Source of the DNA: Candidatus Aminicenantota bacterium
Lineage (GTDB): Bacteria > Acidobacteriota > Aminicenantia > Aminicenantales > Aminicenantaceae
Assembly: GCA_016926925.1 (NCBI GenBank)
Contig: JAFGNQ010000422.1
Location: 1-9,695, forward strand
Direction of reading: 5' to 3'
DNA length: 9,695 nt
The position numbers and the translations under genes are program-made. Under the pieces are notes generated by a model. The model searched no databases. It had not been told where the DNA came from and saw only the letters and a list, made by a program, of their open reading frames with translations. Every line of letters begins with the position of its first letter. The stretch's first letter is position 1. Of this stretch, positions 1 through 6,798 are shown piece after piece.

Positions 1-15
1 ATGAACAATCCAGAA

Positions 16-45
16 TTTTCACCGGAATTCGATCTGTGCTATAAT
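16..45 (+). promoter_or_regulatory. Candidate extended -10 promoter of lolA
   Basis: TGCTATAAT at 37-45 is a perfect extended -10 element. A weak -35 match (TTTTCA, 16-21) lies 18 bases upstream. The predicted transcription start would fall at about 52-53, on or next to the lolA ATG, so the transcript would be leaderless. No Shine-Dalgarno sequence is visible before that ATG, which agrees with this. The window starts only 52 bases upstream, so read-through from an earlier gene cannot be excluded. Confidence 0.45.
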
Positions 46-52
46 CCGGTGA

Positions 53-703
53 ATGAACGCACTGATTGGCATGCTGATCCTTTCCGTATGGACTCTCGGC
101 CAGACTGCAGAAGACATCGCCCTTCGCGTCGAGAGAAAGCTGCATTCCTTTGAAACTTTCCAAGCCGAGTTTGAACAGTTCTATTATTCCTCGACTATCT
201 CCGTACCGCTTCACGAAAGGGGAAAACTTTATTTCAAAAACCCCGGGATGATGAAGTGGGAATACCAAGACCCGGAGGAAAAGGTCTTTCTCATAAAAGA
301 CGGGATCTTTTGGGATTACAACAAAGAGGAAGAACAGCTCATCAAATACAGTATCGCAGAGGAGGGGGAAAACACGGAAATCATCGCACTCCTCTCGGGA
401 CAGATGAAGCTTTTGGACACATACGATGTGGATTACAGTCCATTCCCCACAGAAAATGAATATTCAAAACAAATCAAGTTGACACCCAAAGACGAGGAAT
501 TCGCCGATTCTTTCCTGCTTCTCGAAATCGACGAAAAGAACTGGCTCATTCTCAAAATTATCTCATTCGATTGGACGGGTAACAAAACAGAGTTTCACTT
601 TAAAAAATTCAAAACGAACATATCCCTGGCCACTGACACATTCGATATTAAAATCCCCCCTGGAACGGAAATTATTGAAAATAGAGAGAAAGGACGTCAA
701 TAA
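53..703 (+). CDS. lolA: LolA-family outer-membrane lipoprotein carrier protein
   Basis: 216 residues. In the LolA family the periplasmic protein takes lipoproteins from the LolCDE transporter and passes them to the outer membrane. Residues 1-19 look like a signal peptide with cleavage near QTA|ED, although the n-region has no Lys or Arg. The family signature follows: GKLYFKNPGMMKWEY at 57-71, a short beta segment with FLIKDG (79-84), DWTGNKTEFHF at 173-183, and FDIKIPPGTEII at 197-208 near the C-terminus. The length matches LolA (about 200-220). An in-frame TGA at 50-52 directly precedes the ATG, so the start cannot lie further upstream. It lies 51 bases ahead of the sigma gene and may share its transcript. 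The family call is secure; the exact cargo is unknown. Confidence 0.88.
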   Translation: MNALIGMLILSVWTLGQTAEDIALRVERKLHSFETFQAEFEQFYYSSTISVPLHERGKLYFKNPGMMKWEYQDPEEKVFLIKDGIFWDYNKEEEQLIKYSIAEEGENTEIIALLSGQMKLLDTYDVDYSPFPTENEYSKQIKLTPKDEEFADSFLLLEIDEKNWLILKIISFDWTGNKTEFHFKKFKTNISLATDTFDIKIPPGTEIIENREKGRQ

Positions 704-717
704 AAACCTTTTCGCCC

Positions 718-748
718 GGAATGCGTATAATTCCTTGAGGGCTGGAAG
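718..748 (+). promoter_or_regulatory. -10-like element, small inverted repeat and RBS before the sigma gene
   Basis: The 51-base gap after lolA contains TATAAT at 726-731, lying inside the inverted repeat GGAAT (718-722) / ATTCC (730-734). No convincing -35 hexamer is seen 16-18 bases upstream. The RBS GGAAG (744-748) is 6 bases before the sigma ATG. This could be an internal promoter with an overlapping operator, or chance in AT-rich spacer DNA. Confidence 0.3.
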
Positions 749-754
749 TCCTCC

Positions 755-1318
755 ATGTATGAAGATAAAGATTTAGTTCGGAGAACCCTTGAAGGTGAAA
801 AAGAGGCATTTGAGATGATCATTAAAAAGTACCAGACACCGCTTCTGAACTACATCGGACGTATGGTGCGAGAGCGGGAACTGGCCCTCGATCTCACCCA
901 GGATGTCTTTATCAAAACCTACGCTTCGCTGCACACCTACCAGCCCGAACATAAATTCAGCACTTGGCTGTTCAAGATCGCATCAAATTACACGATTGAT
1001 TACTGGAGAAAGAAAAAAATCGACGCACACTCAATCGATACCAGCAAAGATGAGGATAATTACAGACCAAGCGTGCAGATTCCGGCCAACGAGCCTTCAG
1101 TCGTCAAAAAATTCGAACTCAGCGAAATCCGGGAAAAAATCGAAAGGGCGTTGGAGAAGATCCAACCCTCGCTCAGAGAACTTTTCGTTTGGCGCCACAT
1201 CAATGAATTCAGTTATGAAGAGATAGCCGAAATCAAAGGCCTGCCTGTGGGCACTATAAAAAACAAAGTCTTTCAAGCAAAAGAAATGATCCGAAAACAC
1301 TTGGAGGCAGCCGTATGA
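755..1318 (+). CDS. ECF-type RNA polymerase sigma factor (sigma70 family, RpoE-like)
   Basis: 187 residues, the usual ECF size, with only regions 2 and 4. Region 2 spans about 19-88: FEMIIKKYQ, then region 2.2 DLTQDVFIKTY (46-56) for core RNA polymerase binding, then the -10 recognition helix FSTWLFKIASNYTIDYWRKK (68-87). A variable linker (89-122) follows. Region 4 (about 125-183) carries the helix-turn-helix YEEIAEIKGLPVGTIKNKVFQAKEMIRKHL in two parts (154-168 and 169-183), which binds the -35 element. The ATG has GGAAG 6 bases upstream. The stop overlaps the next start (ATGA), linking it to a zinc-finger anti-sigma gene, the classic ECF pair. It presumably activates envelope-related genes when the anti-sigma factor releases it. 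No certain autoregulated ECF promoter is visible upstream. Confidence 0.93.
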   Translation: MYEDKDLVRRTLEGEKEAFEMIIKKYQTPLLNYIGRMVRERELALDLTQDVFIKTYASLHTYQPEHKFSTWLFKIASNYTIDYWRKKKIDAHSIDTSKDEDNYRPSVQIPANEPSVVKKFELSEIREKIERALEKIQPSLRELFVWRHINEFSYEEIAEIKGLPVGTIKNKVFQAKEMIRKHLEAAV

Positions 1319-1893
1319 ATTGCTTAACTCCTGATCAGATCTATCTCTATCTCGAGAAGGATCTCCCTCCCGAAGAAATGAACCGAATCAGTTCCCATAT
1401 CGCGTCCTGCCAGAAATGCCGAATAGGACTCAAGGAGAGGACGGTTTTTATGGAAGCGGTCGAAAGTCTTCCTCTGCTTCAAGTGCCGCCGGATTTTGCT
1501 CAACAGGTTATGGCCAGGATTTTTACTGCGAAGTCTTCCGTCCGTGTCTGGATCGCCGGGCTTGCCACGGGTTTTTCTTTGGTCATTGCCATTTTCTTGG
1601 CGGCTTTCCTTCAGTCAGGCTTCAGCCTGTCGGAATTATTCATCCAGTTGAACCGGAGCCTTTGGACTTTTATCAGCAACCTGTCCGTGTTTTTCGTTAA
1701 AACGATCAAAATCATATCGCTTGTATTCGATCTCATCCCTAAACTCTCAGGCTATATCTACACGACACTGACGAGCATAACATCGGTCGTTGGAATCGAA
1801 GTTCAAGTCACCCTCATCGCCCTCACCATCCTCATGTCGTTTGCGGCATATTTTGGGTTGAGGAGAAAAATTTGGACCGGAGAGAAAACATGA
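1315..1893 (+). CDS. Membrane anti-sigma factor with zinc-finger (zf-HC2/ZAS) domain
   Basis: 192 residues. The N-terminus is a ZAS-type zinc-binding anti-sigma domain: Cys3 and, 25 residues later, H28-x3-C32-x2-C35 (HIASCQKC), preceded by the typical YLEKDLPPEEMNRISSHI spacing. This domain usually clamps the cognate ECF sigma factor in the cytoplasm. A short linker (36-76) leads to hydrophobic segments at about 78-100, 117-140 and 163-180, so it is membrane-anchored, with a basic C-terminal end (RRK). Its start overlaps the sigma stop by 4 bases and its own stop overlaps the next ATG by 4 bases, so the three genes are translationally coupled. No separate large sensor domain is seen. The signal is probably sensed through the membrane segments or through the downstream protein (inference). 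Confidence 0.88.
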   Translation: MNCLTPDQIYLYLEKDLPPEEMNRISSHIASCQKCRIGLKERTVFMEAVESLPLLQVPPDFAQQVMARIFTAKSSVRVWIAGLATGFSLVIAIFLAAFLQSGFSLSELFIQLNRSLWTFISNLSVFFVKTIKIISLVFDLIPKLSGYIYTTLTSITSVVGIEVQVTLIALTILMSFAAYFGLRRKIWTGEKT

Positions 1894-2816
1894 AAAACAA
1901 GGCAATCCTTTCTCTGATGATTCTCTTCTTCATGTCTGGATTCATCCCTCTGAGTGCTCAGGGTTTAATCTTTCAAAAAGATATCGTCGTCGAAAAAGGC
2001 GAAGTCGAGGACAACGTGATCAGTTTCGGAGGCGAGATTCTTATCAAAGGACGTGTCACGGAAACAGCTATCGCCTTTGGGGGCAAGATCATAATCGAGG
2101 GCGAAGTCGATGGAACTGTTGTGGGCTTCGGCGCCGACATCATTCTCGAATCGACGGCAAGAGTCAGCGAAGATATCGTCGTCATCGGAGGCCTTCTCAA
2201 AAAAGAGTACGGGAGCACCATCGGCGGTGATACCGTCCAATTCGGATTCGAAACACCCGAAGACGTGCGCAAATTCTTAGGCGAAGGCTTGGGCGGTGTT
2301 TTAGGAATGCGCCTCATCCCCTTCCTCTTGGTTCTGAAACTCATTTCAACTCTGATATGGTTCCTTCTGGCTATTCTTATGGCTGCAATCGTTCCGCGTC
2401 AAATCGCCTATGCCTCATCACAAATAAGAACGGCCTTTTGGCCGGTTTTCGGCGTGGGCCTTCTCAGCATCATTGTTTACACGGCGCTTTGTATCTTCGC
2501 AGGCCTCCTTTCTTTGATACTGATCGGAATCCCCATCCTCATTGCGCTTGTGATTCTGGGCATCATCATAAAGATATTCGGCCGCGTGACGGTGTTCTGT
2601 TTCTTCGGCGAAAGTCTCGGCAGGGCATTCGGAAGCAAGAATCCATCGACGATAGGATCCGTCATTCTGGGATTTATTTTGGTGAGCTTTATTGGATTCA
2701 TCCCGATCTTTGGGACTTTGTTCTATCTCGTACTCAGTTTCCTCGGTTGGGGATCTGTCATCCGCACCAAATTCGGTACGCGATCCAGCCCGGTTCAAGT
2801 AACTCCGTCAACCTAA
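1890..2816 (+). CDS. Exported bactofilin-like repeat protein with polytopic membrane C-terminus
   Basis: 308 residues from ATG 1890, which has GGAGAG 5 bases upstream and overlaps the anti-sigma stop; a TTG at 1872 is less likely. Residues 1-23 form a signal peptide (cleavage near LSAQ|G). Residues 36-118 are beta-helix-like repeats of the polymer-forming (bactofilin) type: ISFGGEILIKGRV, IAFGGKIIIEGEV, VGFGADIILESTARV, VVIGGLLKKEYG, with the key Gly at 47, 64, 81 and 100 (steps of 17, 17 and 19). The rest (about 143-293) is four to five membrane segments with Gly/Pro-rich turns (LIGIPILIAL, FIGFIPIFGTL), ending in a short polar tail. Coupling to the sigma/anti-sigma pair suggests an envelope sensor, anti-sigma partner or regulon product. 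The biochemical role is unknown. Confidence 0.78.
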   Translation: MKNKAILSLMILFFMSGFIPLSAQGLIFQKDIVVEKGEVEDNVISFGGEILIKGRVTETAIAFGGKIIIEGEVDGTVVGFGADIILESTARVSEDIVVIGGLLKKEYGSTIGGDTVQFGFETPEDVRKFLGEGLGGVLGMRLIPFLLVLKLISTLIWFLLAILMAAIVPRQIAYASSQIRTAFWPVFGVGLLSIIVYTALCIFAGLLSLILIGIPILIALVILGIIIKIFGRVTVFCFFGESLGRAFGSKNPSTIGSVILGFILVSFIGFIPIFGTLFYLVLSFLGWGSVIRTKFGTRSSPVQVTPST

Positions 2817-2914
2817 AACGACACGGGCAGGTTTACACAACCCAACAGATTTGTTTTGCAGCCGTCAACATGGGCTCAAAAAGGGGGAAATAGAACTGTT
2901 CCTGAAATCGTAAA

Positions 2915-2945
2915 GGTATCCCCCCGTCACGCGATGAGGGAGACC
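2915..2945 (-). terminator. Imperfect hairpin between convergent operons
   Basis: GGTATCCC (2915-2922) pairs with GGGAGACC (2938-2945) with one A/G mismatch. An inner TCA/TGA pair (2927-2929 / 2935-2937) can extend it. Neither strand has a strong T-tract after it; on the - strand a broken TTTACGATTTC follows. It could be a weak terminator shared by the converging lolA-sigma and translation operons. The rest of 2817-2984 holds no gene I can support. Confidence 0.25.
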
Positions 2946-2969
2946 GAAAAATGAATCGCCTGTTCTTAC

Positions 2970-2994
2970 AAAAAAACCGAAGAATCAGAGTTCG
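2970..2994 (-). terminator. Weak intrinsic terminator at the end of frr
   Basis: On the - strand, CGAA (2994-2991) pairs with TTCG (2981-2978) across a 9-base loop that includes the frr stop codon. Seven T follow at once (2976-2970). The stem is only 4-5 pairs, so this is a modest candidate for the 3' end of the translation operon. Rho or the hairpin at 2915-2945 may do the main work. Confidence 0.35.
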
Positions 2995-3542
2995 AGGATC
3001 TCCGTCTCTTTCGCTAATGCAAGCTCCTCAATCCTTTTTGTGTTGCTTTCCATAATCTCTTGAAGCTTGTCGTACCCCCAAAATTTGTCATCCTCGGTTA
3101 TCTCTTTTTCCTTTTCCAACTCTTCAATCATTTCTTTGGCTTCTCGGCGCATGATGCGCAGCGCCGTTTTCTCCTCCTCCATCATACCTCTGATGTGCTT
3201 GGCGATTTCTTTTCTTCTTTCTTCATCTAATGGAGGAATAGGGACTTTGAGCACTTTCCCATCGTTGATGGGGTTGAGACCCAAATCAGCAGCTCGAATC
3301 GCTTTGTCGATAGACTCCAACAGAGTGGGATCCCAGGGTTGAATCTTGATGAGAGTAGGATCGGGAACCGTCAACGTCGCCACCTGGTTGACTGGAGAGA
3401 GCGTTCCGTAATAATCCACCTTAATGTCTTCAAAAATGCTTATGTTCGCCCTGCCGGTCCGAAGCTTCGTCAAATCCTTTCGGAAATGTTCAACCGAAAC
3501 TTTCAATTTTTTCTCAAGCTCCTTCAAGACTTCTTTGACCAT
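2985..3542 (-). CDS. frr: Ribosome recycling factor
   Basis: 185 residues, exactly the usual RRF length. RRF, with EF-G, splits the post-termination ribosome so that subunits can be reused. The N-terminal helix of domain I carries LRTGRA (27-32), followed by YYG (44-46), domain II with LTVPDP (57-62) and IQPWD (67-71), then NDGKVLKVPIPPLDEERRKE (93-112), and the long C-terminal helices with the conserved Arg pair in LRIMRREAK (128-136). The ATG has AGGAAG 6 bases upstream. It is the last gene of the translation operon and lies 144 bases after pyrH, a wider gap than elsewhere in the operon. No domain is missing. Confidence 0.97.
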   Translation of the reverse strand: MVKEVLKELEKKLKVSVEHFRKDLTKLRTGRANISIFEDIKVDYYGTLSPVNQVATLTVPDPTLIKIQPWDPTLLESIDKAIRAADLGLNPINDGKVLKVPIPPLDEERRKEIAKHIRGMMEEEKTALRIMRREAKEMIEELEKEKEITEDDKFWGYDKLQEIMESNTKRIEELALAKETEILEL

Positions 3543-3686
3543 AATGCTCTTCCTTCGTTACCTGAGGTAATATCAAAACCACCGGTTTTTTGCTCCACGA
3601 GAATTTCCCCGCAGGAGTTCCGGCTGCTTTTGCCTTCCGGTCACCTAACCAACAAAGCCTCAGCTGCAGTTTGCGGACAATCCCGC
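3543..3686 (-). other. 144-base pyrH-frr spacer with a small hairpin
   Basis: This is the only wide gap inside the translation operon. I see no ORF with an RBS and no convincing promoter. A compact hairpin, AAAACC (3575-3580) / GGTTTT (3584-3589) with a 3-base loop, is followed by two further T on the + strand; on the - strand its 3' arm GGTTTT is followed by GATATT. The frr Shine-Dalgarno sequence is near the left edge. It could be a processing or attenuation site, or plain spacer. Confidence 0.3.
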
Positions 3687-4406
3687 TCAATTGATCAAAG
3701 TGCCGACTTTGTGTCCCAGCACAGCCTTTTTGATATTTCCCTTCTTCTTGATGTTGAAGACGATTATCGGCAAACTGTTGTCCTGACAAAGGGAAATAGC
3801 CGTTGCATCCATTACCTTGAGCCCTCTTTTGAGAACATCCAAGTATTTTATGGAATCAAACTTTTTGGCTTTTTCGTCCTTAAGGGGATCGGCCGAATAG
3901 ACGCCATCCACTTTTGTCGCCTTCAAGATTACTTCCGCGCCGATCTCCAAAGCCCGCAAGGCCGCCGCTGTATCCGTTGTGAAATAGGGATTGCCTGTGC
4001 CGGCACTAAAAATGAGAATGTTTCCGTTATCCAGATAAAAAGCCGCATTTCTCCTGGAGAAGGCTTCGGCAACCCCTTTGATTTCTATAGCGGAGATGTG
4101 CCTGGTTTCAACCCCCTCTTTTTCCAAAGCATCCTGAAGAGCAATACCGTTGATCATGGTTGCCAACAAACCCATGTAGTCCGCAGAAGCCCTGTCCATG
4201 CCGGCTTCCGCTCCTCGTATTCCACGGAAAATATTCCCGCCGCCGATCATGATGCCTATTTGGACCTTCAGGTTGCGGATTTCTTTGATCTCCCGGGCGA
4301 TGGCCTTAGTGGATTCAACACTAATTCCGTAGTCAAACTGTCCTTGGAGGGATTCCCCGGATAATTTCAGTAGAATTCTGTTATAGACAGGATTGTCCTG
4401 AGCCAT
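3687..4406 (-). CDS. pyrH: UMP kinase (uridylate kinase)
   Basis: 239 residues from ATG 4406. The enzyme phosphorylates UMP to UDP with ATP, in pyrimidine nucleotide synthesis; it is of the bacterial amino-acid-kinase fold and usually hexameric. Visible motifs: LLKLSGE (12-18) with catalytic-site Lys14, the glycine loop GGGNIFRG (55-62), [11 protein letters not shown] (69-79) for UMP binding, [16 protein letters not shown] (133-148), and the ATP-side [12 protein letters not shown]. An in-frame TTG at 4412 would add two residues. I prefer ATG because [18 protein letters not shown] lines up with the usual PyrH N-terminus. The start is 8 bases after the tsf stop with no clear Shine-Dalgarno sequence, so translation probably depends on coupling to tsf. 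Confidence 0.96.
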   Translation of the reverse strand: MAQDNPVYNRILLKLSGESLQGQFDYGISVESTKAIAREIKEIRNLKVQIGIMIGGGNIFRGIRGAEAGMDRASADYMGLLATMINGIALQDALEKEGVETRHISAIEIKGVAEAFSRRNAAFYLDNGNILIFSAGTGNPYFTTDTAAALRALEIGAEVILKATKVDGVYSADPLKDEKAKKFDSIKYLDVLKRGLKVMDATAISLCQDNSLPIIVFNIKKKGNIKKAVLGHKVGTLIN

Positions 4407-4414
4407 GTTCAAAC

Positions 4415-5011
4415 TTATGATTTGCCGATCTCGAACCGGGCAAACCTGTTAATTTGTATGTTCTCCCCAAACTTGGCGATGTATGAAGCAACGATCTTTC
4501 CAACCGTGGTTTTGTCATCCTTAACAAAAGCCTGGTCCATCAAGCAGACTTCTTCAAAAAACTTATTCAGCTTCCCCTCGACGATCTTCTCGATTATCTC
4601 AGGGGGTTTATTGGATCCTTTGAATTGATCGCGAATGATTTCTTTTTCTTGATCCAGGACATCCTGGGGGATTTCCTTCGATGATACATACTGGGGACTA
4701 AAAGCCGCAATATGGAGGCATACGTTCTTTAGAAGACTTTTGAATTCATCATTCCGAGCAACAAAATCCGATTCGCAGTTCATTTCCACAAGAACACCGA
4801 TCTTGCCTTCAAGATGAATATAAGATCCGACCAGACCGTCTTTGGCCTCCCGGGTCATTTTATCTTTAGCCCTTGCAAATCCTTTCTTACGAAGAACAGT
4901 TATGGCTTCATCGATATTTCCGTTCGTTTCCTGAAGTGCTGATTTGCACTCCATCATGCCTATTCCTGTACGATCACGCAATTCTTTGACTAAGGCAGCT
5001 GTTACTTCCAT
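4415..5011 (-). CDS. tsf: Translation elongation factor Ts (short form)
   Basis: 198 residues. EF-Ts exchanges GDP on EF-Tu. The N-terminal UBA-like domain carries [19 protein letters not shown] (8-26), and the core has [17 protein letters not shown] (74-90) with the conserved Asp-Phe that wedges into EF-Tu. The length matches the short Thermus-like form (about 196-200); the E. coli protein is about 283. The second dimerisation subdomain found in E. coli is therefore reduced or absent, but the C-terminal helix region (FARFEIGK) is present. The start is ATG 5011, with AAGGAG 6 bases upstream. A TTG at 5014 lies too near the RBS. The gene is 14 bases after rpsB, the near-universal order. Confidence 0.96.
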   Translation of the reverse strand: MEVTAALVKELRDRTGIGMMECKSALQETNGNIDEAITVLRKKGFARAKDKMTREAKDGLVGSYIHLEGKIGVLVEMNCESDFVARNDEFKSLLKNVCLHIAAFSPQYVSSKEIPQDVLDQEKEIIRDQFKGSNKPPEIIEKIVEGKLNKFFEEVCLMDQAFVKDDKTTVGKIVASYIAKFGENIQINRFARFEIGKS

Positions 5012-5025
5012 CAATAACTCCTTCT

Positions 5026-5877
5026 TTATTCCGCCGTGTCAGGTTCTTTCGGTTCCGATTCCGGGGAGGCGGGCCGTTCTTCTTCTGCGGCAACGGGTTC
5101 CTCAACAGGCACTGCATCTTCTGCAGGAAGAACCGCTTCCGTCTCTACCAAAACTTCTTCTTCGGTCTTGGCTTCAAGCAGCTCGTTCTCCAATTTCTTT
5201 TTTTTGCCCTCAGCAATCGTATCCGAAATCTTCGATGTGAAGAGTTCGATGGCTCGAACAGCGTCATCGTTTCCTGGAATCGGATAAGTGATATTCTCAG
5301 GGTCTCCGTTGGTATCGACCACGGCCACGACTGGAATCTTGAGTTTTAAGGCTTCCAGGATCGCAATTTCCTCTTTTGTCGAATCTATCACAAATAGAGC
5401 TCCAGGAAGCTCCTGCATATCCTTGATGCCACCGAGGTTCTTTGAGAGCTTTCTGTAGACTTTCTCCAGCTTAGACTGTTCTTTTTTTGACAAAAGGTCC
5501 CACCGTCCATCCGCTTTCATTTCTTCCAGCTCGATCAATTTATCAACGCTGCCTCTAATGACATCGAAATTCGTCAACAATCCCCCCAACCAGCGTTGAT
5601 TCACGTAATTCGATTCACACTTCAAAGCATAGTCGCGTATAATATCCTGAGCCTGCTTTTTCGTTCCGACCATGAGGATGTTTTTCCCACTTTCTACAAC
5701 ACTTTCGACGTATTGAAGAGCCTCCTTGAAAATCTTTATGGTTTTCTGCAAATCAATGATGTAAATCCCGTTCCTCTGGCCAAAGATGTATTCCCTCATC
5801 TTTGGGTTCCACCGCTTGGTCTGGTGTCCGAAGTGAACGCCAGCTTCCAATAGTTCCTTCATAGTTACCGATATCAA
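5026..5877 (-). CDS. rpsB: 30S ribosomal protein S2 with acidic C-terminal tail, TTG start
   Basis: 283 residues. S2 is a late-assembling small-subunit protein near the mRNA exit side. The N-terminus [59 protein letters not shown], and [25 protein letters not shown] are all family signatures. The TTG at 5877 is well supported: GGAGG lies 7 bases upstream, and [18 protein letters not shown] aligns without a gap to E. coli MATVSMRDMLKAGVHFGH. ATG 5862 would be 22 bases from the RBS. After the KKKK at 225-228, residues 229-283 form a Pro/Ala-rich tail with 20 Asp/Glu and only 3 Lys/Arg, absent from the 241-residue E. coli protein. It lies between rpsI and tsf. Confidence 0.96.
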   Translation of the reverse strand: MISVTMKELLEAGVHFGHQTKRWNPKMREYIFGQRNGIYIIDLQKTIKIFKEALQYVESVVESGKNILMVGTKKQAQDIIRDYALKCESNYVNQRWLGGLLTNFDVIRGSVDKLIELEEMKADGRWDLLSKKEQSKLEKVYRKLSKNLGGIKDMQELPGALFVIDSTKEEIAILEALKLKIPVVAVVDTNGDPENITYPIPGNDDAVRAIELFTSKISDTIAEGKKKKLENELLEAKTEEEVLVETEAVLPAEDAVPVEEPVAAEEERPASPESEPKEPDTAE

Positions 5878-5891
5878 CTGTCGCCCTCCCT

Positions 5892-6296
5892 TTATCTCTT
5901 GTGGTATTGAGGTGCCTTGCGAGCTCCCAAAAGTCCGTATTTTTTGCGTTCCTTGATCCGAGCATCACGTGTGAGCAATCCTGCCTGTTTGAGAGTAGGC
6001 CTGAGTTCCTTATTGAATTCAATCAATGCCCTGGAAATTCCCAGGCGAATCGCCTCTGCCTGAGCGTTCAAGCCCCCACCATCCACGCGAATGAACATAT
6101 CAAATTTGTTCTCCGTCTCAGTCAGATGGAGAGGCTGCTTGATGATATGTTGATGGGTGTTAAGAGCAAAAAACTCGCCAAATGGACGCGGCCGTTTCTT
6201 GACAAACAAGGTGATATCACCCTTGCCCGGTCTGAGAAAGACCCGTGCGATTGCCGTCTTACGTTTACCTGTTCCGTAATACTGTATTAGGCTCAA
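5892..6296 (-). CDS. rpsI: 30S ribosomal protein S9, probable TTG start
   Basis: 134 residues from TTG 6296. S9 binds the 16S rRNA 3' domain; its C-terminal tail reaches the P-site t[25 protein letters not shown] is the N-terminal signature (read as QYYGTGKRK then [13 protein letters not shown]), followed by [21 protein letters not shown] and the invariant basic end [24 protein letters not shown] at 6299 is also in frame. It sits only 2 bases from AGGAGG, whereas TTG 6296 is 5 bases away and gives an N-terminus of exactly E. coli length before QYYGTG, so TTG is preferred. The Shine-Dalgarno sequence overlaps the rplM stop codon (TAGGAGG), so S9 translation is coupled to L13, as is usual for this gene pair. 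Confidence 0.95.
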   Translation of the reverse strand: MSLIQYYGTGKRKTAIARVFLRPGKGDITLFVKKRPRPFGEFFALNTHQHIIKQPLHLTETENKFDMFIRVDGGGLNAQAEAIRLGISRALIEFNKELRPTLKQAGLLTRDARIKERKKYGLLGARKAPQYHKR

Positions 6297-6305
6297 CACT
6301 TCCTC

Positions 6306-6734
6306 CTAGAACTGATATTCCTGTGGTTTTTGAGCTTCATGCGGATGTTGGGATCCTTGGTATACCTTCAATTTCTTGAATATGGCCCGACCGAGCTTAT
6401 TTTTTGGAATCATCCCTTGGACAGCTTTTCGTATAACTTCCTCGGGTTTCGTTTCCAACAGCTCCTTCAGAGTTTTTACTCTCAGACCTCCAGGGTGGCT
6501 TGAATGAGCATAGTATTTCTTCTGCTCTGTTTTTTTCCCGGTGACCTTCACTTTCTCTGCGTTGATGACAATGACAAAATCTCCGTTGTCCATGAACCGA
6601 ACAAATCCCGGATTTTTCTTTCCCTGGAGAAGAACGGCGATTTCCGTAGCAAGCCGTCCGAGTATCCTTCCTTCAGCATTGATCAACCACCATTTCTGTT
6701 CGATATCTTTTTTTTGTGGTACGTATGTTTTCAT
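6306..6734 (-). CDS. rplM: 50S ribosomal protein L13
   Basis: 142 residues from ATG 6734, the same length as E. coli L13, an early-assembling large-subunit protein. Signatures: MKTYVPQKKDIEQKWWLI, GRILGRLATEIAVLLQGK, DNGDFVIVINAEKVKVTGKK, YYAHSSHPGGL, and the C-terminal GMIPKNKLGRAIFKKLKVY then HPHEAQKP. An in-frame TTG at 6761 would add nine residues with no family counterpart. GAGG lies 9 bases before the ATG. It is the first gene of the translation operon, with its own promoter and a palindromic leader. In E. coli L13 represses its own rplM-rpsI mRNA, so the leader structure here might serve a similar end (inference). Confidence 0.96.
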   Translation of the reverse strand: MKTYVPQKKDIEQKWWLINAEGRILGRLATEIAVLLQGKKNPGFVRFMDNGDFVIVINAEKVKVTGKKTEQKKYYAHSSHPGGLRVKTLKELLETKPEEVIRKAVQGMIPKNKLGRAIFKKLKVYQGSQHPHEAQKPQEYQF

Positions 6735-6767
6735 TCCAAAAGACCTCAGATTCAACCTCAAAAGAGT

Positions 6768-6788
6768 TAACCCGGATCATCCGGGTTA
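6768..6788 (-). promoter_or_regulatory. Palindrome at the 5' end of the rplM leader
   Basis: A 21-base palindrome has 10-base arms around one central base; its core reads AACCCGGATCATCCGGGTT. It begins about 4 bases after the predicted transcription start and lies about 34 bases before the rplM ATG. As RNA it would form a 5'-terminal hairpin (7-10 pairs); as DNA it is placed like an operator. There is no T-tract after it on the - strand (AACTCTTTTGAGG follows), so a terminator is unlikely. Confidence 0.6.
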
Positions 6789-6798
6789 GCAATCGGAT

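Noticed and set aside
1..150. Open frame from ATG 1 to a TGA at 151-153, about 50 codons
   Set aside because: It overlaps lolA by about 100 bases in another frame, has low-complexity basic content (RRHRPSRRE) and no family resemblance. It may include a piece of an upstream gene but cannot be supported.
1872..1889. TTG at 1872 as start of the bactofilin-like protein
   Set aside because: It would put MDRREN before a clean signal peptide and overlap the anti-sigma gene by 22 bases. ATG 1890 has a proper RBS and the typical 4-base overlap.
2357..2893. 178-codon + strand frame overlapping the membrane protein gene
   Set aside because: It lies in another frame of a clearly coding gene, its translation is Arg/His-rich and unlike any domain, and it has no RBS.
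3339..4364. 341-codon + strand frame antisense to pyrH and frr
   Set aside because: It is long, but wholly opposite two conserved genes whose codon pattern keeps the opposite strand open. It has no RBS or recognisable domain.
4407..5014. TTG starts at 4412 (pyrH) and 5014 (tsf)
   Set aside because: For tsf the TTG lies only 3 bases after GGAG, and for pyrH it adds two non-conserved residues. The adjacent ATG codons fit the families better.
5036..5287. Ser/Gly-rich + strand frame opposite the S2 tail
   Set aside because: The low complexity mirrors the Glu/Pro/Ala codons of the S2 acidic tail on the other strand.
6735..6761. TTG at 6761 as an extended L13 start
   Set aside because: It adds nine residues without a counterpart in L13. 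ATG 6734 gives exactly the usual 142 residues.
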